64,000 nucleotides of DNA, from the NCBI GenBank assembly GCA_030148705.1, contig JASBSY010000023.1:1-64000 (forward strand). The letters are read 5' to 3'. Below are positions 1-10,653 of this stretch, piece after piece. This DNA is from Pukyongia sp. GTDB taxonomy: Bacteria; Bacteroidota; Bacteroidia; Flavobacteriales; Flavobacteriaceae. The position numbers were made by a program, and so were the translations under genes. Each line of letters opens with the position of its first letter. The stretch's first letter is position 1. The notes under the pieces were generated by a model. That model was not told the DNA's origin. It did not search any database and saw only the letters and a program-made list of their open reading frames with translations.

Positions 1-178
1 AAATCATTCAAACCTCAAAAAAATCTCAAGAGCTTTACTTAGTCTAGTTTATTCAATACAATTCCCCATCGTTTCCAATGGAAAATCATACGCTGTCAAT
101 TTCAATATCTCAATGAACTTATTTTCTTAAACTCAAAAAAACAACGCAAAAAGATTAATCCGTTGTTTTTAGCGGGTG

Positions 179-211
179 CAAATATACAACCCTATTTTTC
201 ATTTCGCCAAA
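179..211 (-). promoter_or_regulatory. Possible Bacteroidota-type promoter firing leftward off the window edge
   Basis: On the minus strand TTTG-N21-TATATTTG (plus strand CAAATATA at 179-186, CAAA at 208-211), matching the TTTG/TAnnTTTG consensus. Confidence 0.35.
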
Positions 212-424
212 ACATTTGGTAAAAATTTCAGGCCTTTTTTATCAACAAATTTCAAACCTCTGATCGTGACGATTTTAACCCGAAAAATGTTTTTTGAATC
301 CCATCAAATTATATAAGAGAAGAACACAAAAAACAAATTCTTACCTATAACAAGATTCATTAATAAAAAAGAGCGAACTACTAAGATACGGATTCCAAAT
401 TAAACCGACAAGCAAAAGATCAGC

Positions 425-1123
425 TTACTTATCAACAGAATTGGCATTCCAATGAGCCGTCAGATCAAGGTAATCGATCGTAAAAGCCGGCTTCTGCCTT
501 TCCAACACATTGGCCTGAAACGATCGCTCCAATATATCCTCGATAAGATAATCCTCTTTAACCTCATAGGGCATATACTCTTCTTTAATGGAAATATCAA
601 ACATACTGGCGGTGGTATTATACCAGAACGCCCGCCATCCCGTACGTAATTCCTTTACCAATGAATAAGCCGTGCGACCGGTCTGCCGATGAATCAACTT
701 CACTAGAATCTGCCCCTCTGTTCGCGTTAGCTTCTTAAGCTTTTCGGAAAATTCTTCTTCAATGTACTTCTGTACCCGCCTGGTGTATCGCTTTCGGTCC
801 CGCTTCCTGTCAAGCGTCTTCATACGCTCCGTCATAGTTGTAAGTCGTTCGGCAGCAAGTTTGGCGTAAGGATATACTTTTCGTGTCTTCCGACGTAATA
901 TAAGATACCGCCTCCTGTCTTCCTTGGAAGTGAATTCAAGTTTATTTAGAAGTACAACTTCCTCAAGATCTATATACTCCCTCGGTATTGTATCACCCTC
1001 TATTATATAATAAAAAGTTTCGTTGCTGTCTTTATCGGTTTCCCGGAATTCTTTGAAATCCTGAGAAAACCCCTGGCCGCAAACCAGAAAAAATGCCAAA
1101 TAGAAAAATCTTCTTCCGTTCAT
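425..1123 (-). CDS. DUF4294-type secreted/periplasmic hypothetical protein
   Basis: 232 aa ORF with signal peptide and RKVYPYAKLAAERL...KRxxRRVQKYIEEEF pattern typical of the Bacteroidota DUF4294 family. Confidence 0.75.
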   Translation of the reverse strand: MNGRRFFYLAFFLVCGQGFSQDFKEFRETDKDSNETFYYIIEGDTIPREYIDLEEVVLLNKLEFTSKEDRRRYLILRRKTRKVYPYAKLAAERLTTMTERMKTLDRKRDRKRYTRRVQKYIEEEFSEKLKKLTRTEGQILVKLIHRQTGRTAYSLVKELRTGWRAFWYNTTASMFDISIKEEYMPYEVKEDYLIEDILERSFQANVLERQKPAFTIDYLDLTAHWNANSVDK

Positions 1124-1161
1124 ACACTAATTATTCTTCACGTCTACCGCTAAAACCGTTC

Positions 1162-1211
1162 CAAAATTACATTATTTGAACGCCTTTCTAAGTAATAAAT
1201 TGCTAATTTTG
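1162..1211. promoter_or_regulatory. Divergent -7 elements between the DUF4294 gene and the M42 peptidase gene
   Basis: Minus-strand TAATTTTG (plus CAAAATTA 1162-1169) and plus-strand TAATTTTG 1204-1211; -33 boxes weak. Confidence 0.35.
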
Positions 1212-1233
1212 AATTTTCCGAAAAAAACTAAAA

Positions 1234-2319
1234 ATGGCAAAATCCATACTGAATAAAAAATCGATTTCATTCCTTGAAAAATATCTTAACAATGCTGCTC
1301 CCACCGGCTATGAATGGGACGGTCAGAAACTATGGATGGACTATCTAAAACCGTATGTAGATGAATTTTTCACCGATACCTATGGTACTGCCGTGGCGGT
1401 AATTAACCCCAAAGCCAAATACAAGGTCGTAATTGAAGGACACGCCGATGAAATTTCTTGGTACGTAAATTACATCAGTGATAACGGCTTATTATACGTA
1501 ATTCGAAACGGGGGTAGCGATCACCAGATAGCACCTTCAAAAATCGTAAATATCCAGACCAAAAATGGAATCGTTAAAGGGGTGTTCGGTTGGCCGGCCA
1601 TTCACACGAGAAACAAATCAAAAGAAGAAGCTCCTAAACCGGAAAACATCTTTATCGATATAGGGGCAAAAGACAAAAAAGAAGTCGAGAAAATGGGGGT
1701 TCACGTGGGTTGTGTTATCACTTATCCCGATGAATTCCATATTCTAAATAAGGACAAATTCGTGTGCAGAGCTCTGGATAACCGTATGGGAGGATTTATG
1801 ATTGCCGAAGTGGCCCGACTCCTTCACGAGAACAAAAAGAAATTGCCGTTCGGATTGTATATCACAAATTCAGTACAGGAAGAAATCGGCCTAAGGGGTG
1901 CAGAAATGATCGCACATAGGATTAAACCGAATATTGCAATCGTTACCGACGTAACCCACGATACTACAACTCCCATGATCGACAAGAAAAAACAAGGCCT
2001 TGCGAAAATTGGTGACGGCCCTGTTATTGCATATGCTCCTGCCGTTCAGCAAAAATTACGAGACCTGATCATTGAAGCAGCAGAAACCAACGACATTCCA
2101 TTCCAACGTGCGGCCCTCTCCCGGGCCACGGGAACCGATACAGACGCATTTGCATACAGCAACGGAGGCGTGGCCAGCGCCCTAATCTCTTTGCCACTTC
2201 GATACATGCATACCACTGTTGAAATGGTTCACAAGCAAGATGTAGAGAACGTTATTAAGCTTATTTACAACTCGCTCCTCCTCATAAAAGAAGGTGATAC
2301 ATTCAGCTATTTTGACTAA
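1234..2319 (+). CDS. M42 family metallopeptidase (glutamyl aminopeptidase/endoglucanase-like)
   Basis: 361 aa; EGHADEISWYV, CRALDNRMGGF, QEEIGLRGA, GTDTDAFAYS motifs. Confidence 0.9.
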   Translation: MAKSILNKKSISFLEKYLNNAAPTGYEWDGQKLWMDYLKPYVDEFFTDTYGTAVAVINPKAKYKVVIEGHADEISWYVNYISDNGLLYVIRNGGSDHQIAPSKIVNIQTKNGIVKGVFGWPAIHTRNKSKEEAPKPENIFIDIGAKDKKEVEKMGVHVGCVITYPDEFHILNKDKFVCRALDNRMGGFMIAEVARLLHENKKKLPFGLYITNSVQEEIGLRGAEMIAHRIKPNIAIVTDVTHDTTTPMIDKKKQGLAKIGDGPVIAYAPAVQQKLRDLIIEAAETNDIPFQRAALSRATGTDTDAFAYSNGGVASALISLPLRYMHTTVEMVHKQDVENVIKLIYNSLLLIKEGDTFSYFD

Positions 2320-2383
2320 TATTTGGGTTTTGTTTCTAATTTATTTAAGATAATTTAACCCAGCCTCGGCTTACTTTTATGCC

Positions 2384-3457
2384 ATGGTAATAAAAGCGCC
2401 GCTGGTTAAGAAGCTATTTAAGAATCCGGTAAAGACCGCCGAGATCGCCGATCTTGAATACGCAGACGACAGTCAACTCACTATTCAAAGGCACCGTCAC
2501 GGGCGTGGCTTCTACTATACCAGGCGGGGTAAAAGGATCAGCAGCAAGCGCACACTTAATCGAATAAAGTCGCTCGTAATTCCCCCAGCCTGGAAAAATG
2601 TACGTATCAGCCATTTAAAGAACAGTCATATTCAGGTGAAAGGTACGGACGATCAAAGCAGACTACAATATATTTATCACCCCCTTTGGAGCAAACTTCG
2701 AAATCAGACCAAATTTGCCAAAATGACCGCCTTCGGCAAGGTATTGCCCGAAATACGTAAGCAAGTGGACCTGGACTTAAAACTCCCAACCATGTGCAAG
2801 AGAAAATGCCTGGCGCTTGTCCTGCGTTTAATGGAAGAAACCCACATCAGGATCGGTAGCGATTATTACGCAAAGAAAAACAAATCATACGGTTTAACCA
2901 CCCTACGATCCAAACACCTGGATATTTATAAGGATAATATTAAATTCACCTTCACCGGGAAACGAGGCATCGAGCACACCAAAACTATCAGAGATAAGAA
3001 ATTACTGAAACTGGTTCAGCAATGTGAAGAGATCCCCGGATGGCAGCTCTTTAAATATTACGATGAGAATGGAGCTCACCATACTATCGACAGCGGTATG
3101 GTTAACGAGTATATTCGTGAACTATCCGGCGAATTGTTTTCCGCTAAAGATTTCAGAACCTGGGCCGGCTCGAAAATCTTTTTCGAAAACCTCTATAAGA
3201 TCGGGCCGGAAGATGACCAGAAGCAAGCCGAAAAAAATACTCTTACAGCCTACGACACCGTTGCAGAAGCACTTGGAAACACCAGGAGTGTATGTCGGCA
3301 ATATTACGTACACCCCTTTATTAACAACAGTTACCTGGACAAGAGAATAACCCGCTACTTCAAAAAGCTTACCGATAATGAATACCCCGACAACGGGTTG
3401 GTCTCTACAGAGCGTGCCATGCTCGACCTGATAGAAAAGTACAGGATAGAACTCTAG
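2384..3457 (+). CDS. DNA topoisomerase IB (poxvirus/eukaryotic-like)
   Basis: 357 aa; IPPAWKNVRIS, RIGSDYYAKKNKSYGLTTLRSKHL, FTGKRGIEH, KDFRTWAGS, SVCRQYYVHPFI motifs. Confidence 0.88.
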   Translation: MVIKAPLVKKLFKNPVKTAEIADLEYADDSQLTIQRHRHGRGFYYTRRGKRISSKRTLNRIKSLVIPPAWKNVRISHLKNSHIQVKGTDDQSRLQYIYHPLWSKLRNQTKFAKMTAFGKVLPEIRKQVDLDLKLPTMCKRKCLALVLRLMEETHIRIGSDYYAKKNKSYGLTTLRSKHLDIYKDNIKFTFTGKRGIEHTKTIRDKKLLKLVQQCEEIPGWQLFKYYDENGAHHTIDSGMVNEYIRELSGELFSAKDFRTWAGSKIFFENLYKIGPEDDQKQAEKNTLTAYDTVAEALGNTRSVCRQYYVHPFINNSYLDKRITRYFKKLTDNEYPDNGLVSTERAMLDLIEKYRIEL

Positions 3458-3543
3458 TTAAATACACTTCAGCACACAAATGGCTTGTGAAAAGGCGACA
3501 AAGGTTCAGTCTTTTTTTATCTTAGCGCTCAAACCAACGGCGA

Positions 3544-4974
3544 GTGCTGTTCAATTCCTTTAGTTTCGGTTTTTTTCTGGTCATCGTTTACGCGGTGTAT
3601 CAGCTTATTGGTTACAAAAAACGAATCCACCAGAATATTCTATTATTACTGGCAAGTTATGTGTTTTACGGCTTGTGGGACTGGCGATTTCTTTCACTAC
3701 TTATAGGAAGTACACTAATAGACTATTTTGCCGGTAAAGCCATTCAAAAGGAGATTAATCCACTGCACAGAAAAGGGTATCTATGGTTCAGTATCGTCTG
3801 GAATCTCGGAATACTTATAACCTTTAAATATTTTAATTTCTTTCTCGATTCGTTCTATCAGCTTTTCGGCCAGGAGGTGGCCGCCACAGGCTATAATCTT
3901 TGGAATGTAATCATACCGCTAGGTCTCAGCTTTTACACCTTTCAGACCATGAGCTATACCATCGATGTTTATAAAAGACGAATTCCCGCCACCGACAGTT
4001 TATTGAATTTCTCCTGCTTCGTAAGCTTCTTTCCACAGCTGGTGGCAGGCCCTATTGAGCGAGCCGAACGCCTGCTCCCACAATTTGAGCAAAAACGAAG
4101 TTTTGATGTTTCCACCACCAAAGAAGGCCTGCGACAGATCCTCTGGGGTTTATTTAAAAAAATACTGGTTGCCGACAAAATCGCTATTGCGGTTAACATG
4201 GTTTTCACAAATCCTCAAGACTATGGCTGGCTAAGTCTGGGGTATGCGGCTATTTTATTCGCTTTCCAGGTGTATTGCGACTTTTCGGCCTATTCAGACA
4301 TTGCTATTGGGACCGCCAAATTATTCGGATTCAAACTCAGCAGGAACTTCAAAATATTCTATCTGGCCAAATCACTAACTGAATTATGGAGAGGCTGGCA
4401 CATAACGCTCACGGGGTGGTTTACCGATTACGTCTATATTCCGTTGGTAAAATATTTTCAAAGGAGAACCTGGTTCAACAAGGCTTTTGCATTATTAATC
4501 ACGATGTTTCTAATAGGGTTATGGCATGGGGCAAACTGGACCTTTATCGCCTTTGGGTTGTGTAACGGTATCGTCCTCGTCATGGAACGAATACCTATAG
4601 GTGATGATCGCAGGCCGATATACACCGTTTTAAAAAAATTTCCGCTCCTGCTATCACTGATATATACCTTTTCGATTTATGCAGTTCTATGTATTTTCTT
4701 TAGATCCGAATCCTTGGATCAGGCCTTTTTTATACTTGAACGAATCTTTTCTTTTGAAACCGAACTGCATTATTCCAGTTTGATAGGGGTTAAGTTGATC
4801 TATCTTTTACTAATGATTGTGGCTGAAACAATTACCAGAAGACTGGAATTTCCCTTCCAAAACCTGGAACTGCGCATGGCAAAACCCTTGCGGTGGTCTA
4901 TTTATTATCTTATTATCTTCTTTATAATTCGCTATGCTGAACCTAAAGAAGCATTTATTTATTTCCAATTTTAG
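3544..4974 (+). CDS. MBOAT family O-acyltransferase (AlgI-like); GTG start
   Basis: 476 aa polytopic; [65 protein letters not shown]. Confidence 0.92.
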   Translation: MLFNSFSFGFFLVIVYAVYQLIGYKKRIHQNILLLLASYVFYGLWDWRFLSLLIGSTLIDYFAGKAIQKEINPLHRKGYLWFSIVWNLGILITFKYFNFFLDSFYQLFGQEVAATGYNLWNVIIPLGLSFYTFQTMSYTIDVYKRRIPATDSLLNFSCFVSFFPQLVAGPIERAERLLPQFEQKRSFDVSTTKEGLRQILWGLFKKILVADKIAIAVNMVFTNPQDYGWLSLGYAAILFAFQVYCDFSAYSDIAIGTAKLFGFKLSRNFKIFYLAKSLTELWRGWHITLTGWFTDYVYIPLVKYFQRRTWFNKAFALLITMFLIGLWHGANWTFIAFGLCNGIVLVMERIPIGDDRRPIYTVLKKFPLLLSLIYTFSIYAVLCIFFRSESLDQAFFILERIFSFETELHYSSLIGVKLIYLLLMIVAETITRRLEFPFQNLELRMAKPLRWSIYYLIIFFIIRYAEPKEAFIYFQF

Positions 4975-5904
4975 ATGCAGAAGAAATTATACATATCGGC
5001 CCTAATCTTCTTCCTTCCTGTCGTGATGATTCTTTTCGTTACTGAAATGGTTTGCAGGCAGTTGCCTTCGAACTACGCACTTATTTCAGATTATCTCGAC
5101 ACCGATGCCGATAAAATTGAGCTTATGGCATTAGGGACTTCACAAATCAAAGATGGAATAAATCCGGCCCTGATGTCGGTTCCTGCCATAAATCTGGCCT
5201 CGGGCAATCAGCATCACGATACCGATTTTAAACTGTATAAAGAGATATCAAAACGACTGCCTGAACTTAATACTGTAGTGCTTGAAGCCTCTTACAGTCA
5301 TTTCGAAATGCCTCATAACGGCAAAGATTTCTGGAAAAACTCTGTCTATAACCTATTTTACGACGTGAACTGTTTCGAACGCCCTACCTGGTTTAAGGAT
5401 CGCTTGCTATATATCTCCAACCCATCTTATTTTTCATCGCAACTCCTATTATATTACCGAAAAAACGAGTTAAAGCCGGGCTATAATCGTTATGGCTTCG
5501 ACACCCTGAACTTTGAAGGACGCTTTAAGCGGTTAAATTTTAACGAGGAAAAGATAGCAGGTACAAACTTCAGAATTAACAGAATCCCGGATCGGATTCT
5601 TTTCAAAAAGAACGCTGAACTTTTCATTGATATGATTGAAACCATAAAAACAACCGATAGGCAGATAATCATTGTTAAACCGCCTATGTATAAGACCTTT
5701 CTCACCAAAAGGGTTCCTCATATTGTACACCGAAGAGACAGCCTACTCAATTCAATATCCCAAACATTTCCGGATATAAAATTCCTCGATCTCGAAGCGG
5801 ACACCGTCAATTTCAAGGCCATCCACTATAAGAACCAAAGTCATTTGAATCCTACCGGAGCCAAGGTGTTCACCCAATTGCTACTGGACAAGCTGCATGA
5901 ATAA
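4975..5904 (+). CDS. SGNH/DltD-like partner of the adjacent MBOAT protein
   Basis: 309 aa, N-terminal TM anchor, block-I-like MALGTSQIKDGINP and C-terminal QSHLNPTGA; starts directly after the MBOAT stop. Confidence 0.7.
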   Translation: MQKKLYISALIFFLPVVMILFVTEMVCRQLPSNYALISDYLDTDADKIELMALGTSQIKDGINPALMSVPAINLASGNQHHDTDFKLYKEISKRLPELNTVVLEASYSHFEMPHNGKDFWKNSVYNLFYDVNCFERPTWFKDRLLYISNPSYFSSQLLLYYRKNELKPGYNRYGFDTLNFEGRFKRLNFNEEKIAGTNFRINRIPDRILFKKNAELFIDMIETIKTTDRQIIIVKPPMYKTFLTKRVPHIVHRRDSLLNSISQTFPDIKFLDLEADTVNFKAIHYKNQSHLNPTGAKVFTQLLLDKLHE

Positions 5905-5905
5905 A

Positions 5906-7276
5906 CTAAGCGTTATTTAAGCTCCTGAAATAACGCCTGGCTTCCTTGACTACCCGAGGAGCCATAATAATTGTGGCCAGCATGGTTGGAAAGGCCATTA
6001 TGGCAAAAAAAGCATCAATAAGATTGATCATCAGGCTTAAAGAGGTGGTCGCCCCCAGGATAATGCTTAGCACATAGATATAATTATAATATGAAGCGTG
6101 TTTTGCACCAAACAGGAACGACATACACTTGGTGCCGTAGTACGAATATGAAAAAAGGGATGAAATGCTGAATACTGCAATGCAGAGTAATAATAGGTAC
6201 TTACCCGCAGTGGGGATGGTTTCGGTAAAAGCCTTGGCGGTAAGACTCACCCCGTTTAAATCGGTCGACTGCCATACCCCTGTCACCAGAATTGCCATTG
6301 CGGTGAGGGTACAAACAATTAATGTGTCTATGGCCGGGCCCAGCATGGCCACCAATCCTTCCCGAATGGGTTCATTGGTTTTGGCTGCTCCATGTGCCAT
6401 AGGCGCCGTCCCTATTCCCGCTTCGTTAGAAAATGCCCCACGGCGGATTCCCAGTAAGATCAAGCCTCCCACGATTCCACCGAGAAAGGTGTCGCCTTTA
6501 TAGAATGAGGCTGAAAAGGCATCGGTGAAAATCATACCGAAATATCGAGGGACCACGTCAATATGCAAGGCTAATATAATTATCACCATCACAAAATACA
6601 ACACCACCATCGACGGCACCAGCTTTGAAGCTGTATTGCTAATTCGTTTCAGTCCGCCTAAGATTACCACCGCCGTGAGTAATCCTAACGTAATTCCTAT
6701 TGTGAGGTTGCTGTTAAACCCGGTGTACAAACCACTAGGTTTTAATACGAGATCATTAATGGCCTGGGTAAGCTGATTCACATTGAAGAGCGGTAATGCA
6801 CCTACCAATCCGGAAATACTAAATATCACCGCCAGAGGCAACCATTTTCTTCCCAGACCTTCTCTAATAAAGTACATGGGCCCTCCCTGGATATCGCCGT
6901 TGCTGTCCTTTCCCCTGTACATTACCGCCAGGGAAGCTGTAAAGAACTTTGTTGACATCCCAATAACGGCACTTACCCACATCCAAAATACAGCACCTGG
7001 ACCGCCTATGGCAATGGCCACGGCTACTCCGGAGATATTGCCCATCCCCACTGTAGCCGAGAGCGCGGTGGTTAAAGCCTGAAAATGAGATATCTCCCCT
7101 TCGTCCTCCTTGTTGTCGTATTTCCCCCGCAACACGGCAACTGCATGACCGATATACCGAAAAGGAATGAATTTTATACGAAATAACAGGTACAGCCCAC
7201 CTCCGATCAATAAGAAAATCAGGTATTCCCAGGCGTAGCCGGAGAGGTCGGACACAAAACTTTCAATTTTTTCCAA
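5906..7276 (-). CDS. Alanine/glycine:cation symporter family (AGCS) protein
   Basis: 456 aa polytopic; LTTALSATVGMGNISGVAVAI, GPGAVFWMWVSA, RRGAFSNEAGIGTAPMAH. Confidence 0.93.
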   Translation of the reverse strand: MEKIESFVSDLSGYAWEYLIFLLIGGGLYLLFRIKFIPFRYIGHAVAVLRGKYDNKEDEGEISHFQALTTALSATVGMGNISGVAVAIAIGGPGAVFWMWVSAVIGMSTKFFTASLAVMYRGKDSNGDIQGGPMYFIREGLGRKWLPLAVIFSISGLVGALPLFNVNQLTQAINDLVLKPSGLYTGFNSNLTIGITLGLLTAVVILGGLKRISNTASKLVPSMVVLYFVMVIIILALHIDVVPRYFGMIFTDAFSASFYKGDTFLGGIVGGLILLGIRRGAFSNEAGIGTAPMAHGAAKTNEPIREGLVAMLGPAIDTLIVCTLTAMAILVTGVWQSTDLNGVSLTAKAFTETIPTAGKYLLLLCIAVFSISSLFSYSYYGTKCMSFLFGAKHASYYNYIYVLSIILGATTSLSLMINLIDAFFAIMAFPTMLATIIMAPRVVKEARRYFRSLNNA

Positions 7277-7348
7277 AAGACATCTTTAGCGCCAACTAAA
7301 GTAATTTAAATTTTAAAATTGAAATCAATTAGCTTTATTTGTATTGCA

Positions 7349-8602
7349 ATGAAGAAACTACTAACCACTTCTATCCTCCTTTTTTCGCTGCTAATCACAG
7401 CTCAGGGCGACCAACTGGAAAAAGAATCCAAGTTTATCCTTACCCCTGAATTTATGGTCGGGCAATTGGCCGACCCGAATGAGGGTTTTCCCGATCACGG
7501 AACGCCTTTCCAGGTCTTGATGAATTTTGGCTGGGATCATTCTTTCAATTCCCAGGAATGGGCTCGAAGGCTAAAGAGCCCTGTTACGGGCTTAAGCCTT
7601 GGTTTTAGCGACTTCGGAAACCGAGACAGCATAGGGTATTCGGTTACGGTAATGCCCTTCATCGAGTTCAACGGCTTCGGAATGGATCGTTTTAAGATCA
7701 AGGTGGGCATGGGAGCATCTTACTTTACTGAAAAATACGATGCGATAAGCAACCCCAATAATCAGGGAATAACCACCGACCTGGTATGGTCGTTTCGGAC
7801 GTTCTTCCACTACCGGGTACTCACCGGACCAAAGGTCGACTGGCGGCTTGGACTAGGGTATTTTCACCATTCGAATGGCCACACCCGCCTTTTAAACCAG
7901 GGATTGAATTTGTTTATGTTAAGTCTATCGGCAGATATAAAAACTCTCGATAAAGCATTCGACGGCCTTGAGCCGGTAGCGCTTGAATATGAGAAAAGTA
8001 AATCGGATTATTTTTCCTTTAATGCAGGCTATGGTATCAATGTACTATCACTGGCTTACAACGATAAAAAACCCGTTTACACACTTTCAGCCGAATACGG
8101 CAAATTATGGAATAAGACCTTTAAAGTAGGGCTTGGTTTCTATTATAGGTTTTATCAGCACTATTACGACTATATCGACAACAACGAATTTTTAGTTCGC
8201 GAAGGGGAAGAATTCGATCATTTTCGTGAAGACCCCTGGAGGTATGCCACGAATTTTGGTATTCACGCTTCGGGAGAAGTTTTATTGAACCACATTGGAA
8301 TTCATGTGGAATTGGGTGTTAATATTCACAAGCCTGCTTACCAGATCGACTGGAGGTTAAATGAAGGCTGGGATAATGTTCCCAGGGAAATTCCCTCATG
8401 GTACCAATTAGGCGAATTCAATTCAAAATACCGGATGAAGAAAACCCTGGCTACCCGCATGGGCCTGCGGTATTATCTTATTAATACCTCTAAAAGTCCA
8501 AAAAATAATCTCTTCGTGGGATTCCATATCAATTCGAATGGAGGCCAGGCAGATTTTACCGATGTGAGGCTGGGCTACGTTTATAATTTTAATTTGAAAT
8601 AA
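7349..8602 (+). CDS. Acyloxyacyl hydrolase-like outer-membrane protein (PagL/LpxR-like)
   Basis: ORF track starts at TTG 7319; the ATG at 7349 (MKKLLTTSILLFSLLITAQG) gives a good signal peptide. HHSNGH motif and beta-barrel-like repeats. Confidence 0.65.
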   Translation: MKKLLTTSILLFSLLITAQGDQLEKESKFILTPEFMVGQLADPNEGFPDHGTPFQVLMNFGWDHSFNSQEWARRLKSPVTGLSLGFSDFGNRDSIGYSVTVMPFIEFNGFGMDRFKIKVGMGASYFTEKYDAISNPNNQGITTDLVWSFRTFFHYRVLTGPKVDWRLGLGYFHHSNGHTRLLNQGLNLFMLSLSADIKTLDKAFDGLEPVALEYEKSKSDYFSFNAGYGINVLSLAYNDKKPVYTLSAEYGKLWNKTFKVGLGFYYRFYQHYYDYIDNNEFLVREGEEFDHFREDPWRYATNFGIHASGEVLLNHIGIHVELGVNIHKPAYQIDWRLNEGWDNVPREIPSWYQLGEFNSKYRMKKTLATRMGLRYYLINTSKSPKNNLFVGFHINSNGGQADFTDVRLGYVYNFNLK

Positions 8603-8639
8603 GCCGCTTACCCGGTAGCATATCAGGCTAATGGTGGAA

Positions 8640-9590
8640 CTACTTTCGGAGATAGTCTAGAACATTGTCCTTTATTCGCCTGTCGATATCCGAAACATCA
8701 GCTTTTACAAATGCTTCGCCGGTGATGTTTTCGTACAGCTCTATATAACGCTCGGAGACACTTTCAATATAGTCGTCGCTCATAAAGGGAACCTTCTGTC
8801 CTTCCAATCCCTGAAAGCCATTTAAAATTAACCACTGACGCACAAACTCTTTCGACAATTGCTTTTGAGCCTCACCTTTGCGCTGTCTTTCGGCATAGCC
8901 ATCGGCGTAGAAATAGCGTGACGAATCAGGAGTGTGGATTTCATCGATAAGTACAATATCACCATCCTTGGTTTTGCCAAATTCGTATTTAGTATCTACT
9001 AAAATAAGGCCTCTCTCTGCGGCGATCTCCGTACCTCTGTTAAATAATTTCCGTGTATAATCTTCGAGTATAAGATAGTCGGCTTCAGTGACAATGCCTC
9101 TCCTCAATATCTCTTCTCTTGAAATATCCTCGTCGTGATCGCCTTTTTCCGCTTTGGTGGCCGGTGTGATGATCGGTTCCGGAAATTTATCATTTTCTAT
9201 CATCCCTTCGGGTAAACTCACCCCACATAAACTTCGCTTGCCCGCTTTGTACTCTCTGGCTGCATGGCCACTCAGGTAGCCCCTGATAACCATTTCCACC
9301 TTAAAAGGCGCGCACGCCTTTCCTACCGCAACATTGGGATCCGGCGTGGCAGTTAACCAGTTTGGCACCAGGTCCTCGGTTGCCCGCATCATTTTGGTAG
9401 CGATTTGGTTAAGAATTTGTCCCTTAAAAGGGATGCCCTTAGGCATTACAAAATCGAAAGCACTCAAACGGTCCGTTGCAACCATTACCAGCACATCGTC
9501 TTCCAGTTTGTAAACCTCTCTTACCTTTCCTTTGTAAACCCCCAGCTGGCCGGGAAAGTTAAAATTAGTATCGATAATAGTTTTACTCAT
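8640..9590 (-). CDS. purC: Phosphoribosylaminoimidazolesuccinocarboxamide synthase
   Basis: 316 aa; [63 protein letters not shown]. Confidence 0.95.
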   Translation of the reverse strand: MSKTIIDTNFNFPGQLGVYKGKVREVYKLEDDVLVMVATDRLSAFDFVMPKGIPFKGQILNQIATKMMRATEDLVPNWLTATPDPNVAVGKACAPFKVEMVIRGYLSGHAAREYKAGKRSLCGVSLPEGMIENDKFPEPIITPATKAEKGDHDEDISREEILRRGIVTEADYLILEDYTRKLFNRGTEIAAERGLILVDTKYEFGKTKDGDIVLIDEIHTPDSSRYFYADGYAERQRKGEAQKQLSKEFVRQWLILNGFQGLEGQKVPFMSDDYIESVSERYIELYENITGEAFVKADVSDIDRRIKDNVLDYLRK

Positions 9591-10543
9591 CAGTTGCGGT
9601 TTTCAATTTTCTTATAGGCTGCAATCACCTTTTTAACCAGGCGGTGTCTTATTACGTCCTTATCGTCCAAATACACCATACCAACGCCTTCTACATCTTT
9701 CAGAATAAGAAGTGCTTCTTTTAACCCGCTGATAACACGTCGCGGAAGATCGATCTGCCCGGGATCGCCGGTAACGAGAAACTTGGCATTTTTTCCCATC
9801 CGTGTTAAAAACATTTTCATCTGGGCGTGGGTAGTGTTTTGTCCTTCGTCCAGTATTACAAAGGCGTGATCCAGGGTTCGCCCTCTCATAAAAGCCAGCG
9901 GTGCTATCTGAATAACTCCTTTTTCTATATAGGAGTCTAATTTCTCATGAGGAATCATATCCCGAAGCGCATCGTATAACGGCTGCATATAGGGATCTAA
10001 TTTTTCTTTGAGGTCGCCCGGAAGGAACCCGAGGTTTTCTCCGGCTTCTACCGCCGGTCTCGTAAGGATGATCCTTTTTACCTGTTTCTCTTTTAGCGCT
10101 TGCACGGCCAGGGCAACTCCGGTATAGGTTTTCCCGGTTCCGGCAGGTCCTATGGCAAAGACCATATCATTCTTTCGCATCAGTTCCACTAACTTGCGTT
10201 GGTTGGCGGTTTGTGCTTTGATAAGCTTACCGCTTACGCCGTGAACCAGGGTTTCACCGCTGGCTGCGGTAGTTTCGTAATCGGCACTACTTTCACTTTG
10301 CAGCACCCGCTCTATCGCATTTTCATCAAGCTTGTTATACTTGGCGAAATGTTCGAGTAACATGGTTAGCCTGGTGTCGAATTCCTCCAGTATCTCTTCA
10401 TCACCGTAGGCCGTAATTTTGCTACCTCTGGCGACAATCTTTAACTTGGGAAAATATTTTTTAAGCAAATTAATATTCGAATTCTGTAGTCCGAAGAATT
10501 CTCGTGGACTGATATCTGTTAATTCTATGATGAGTTCGTTCAA
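9590..10543 (-). CDS. PhoH family ATPase
   Basis: 317 aa; [19 protein letters not shown] Walker [56 protein letters not shown]. Confidence 0.95.
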   Translation of the reverse strand: MNELIIELTDISPREFFGLQNSNINLLKKYFPKLKIVARGSKITAYGDEEILEEFDTRLTMLLEHFAKYNKLDENAIERVLQSESSADYETTAASGETLVHGVSGKLIKAQTANQRKLVELMRKNDMVFAIGPAGTGKTYTGVALAVQALKEKQVKRIILTRPAVEAGENLGFLPGDLKEKLDPYMQPLYDALRDMIPHEKLDSYIEKGVIQIAPLAFMRGRTLDHAFVILDEGQNTTHAQMKMFLTRMGKNAKFLVTGDPGQIDLPRRVISGLKEALLILKDVEGVGMVYLDDKDVIRHRLVKKVIAAYKKIENRN

Positions 10544-10586
10544 AGGCGGATTTGTTTATAAGAATTAATTCTTAGCGTAAATATAG

Positions 10587-10617
10587 TTTTTCTACTCGCA
10601 AAAGTACCCTATTTTTG
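10587..10617 (+). promoter_or_regulatory. Candidate promoter for the SAM hydrolase gene
   Basis: TTTT (10587-10590) - N19 - TATTTTTG (10610-10617), 36 nt upstream of the ATG; a minus-strand -7-like CAAAAGTA lies at 10599-10606, facing the PhoH gene. Confidence 0.45.
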
Positions 10618-10653
10618 TGTCAGTTATTTTAAGAAAATATCAACAATAACCCC

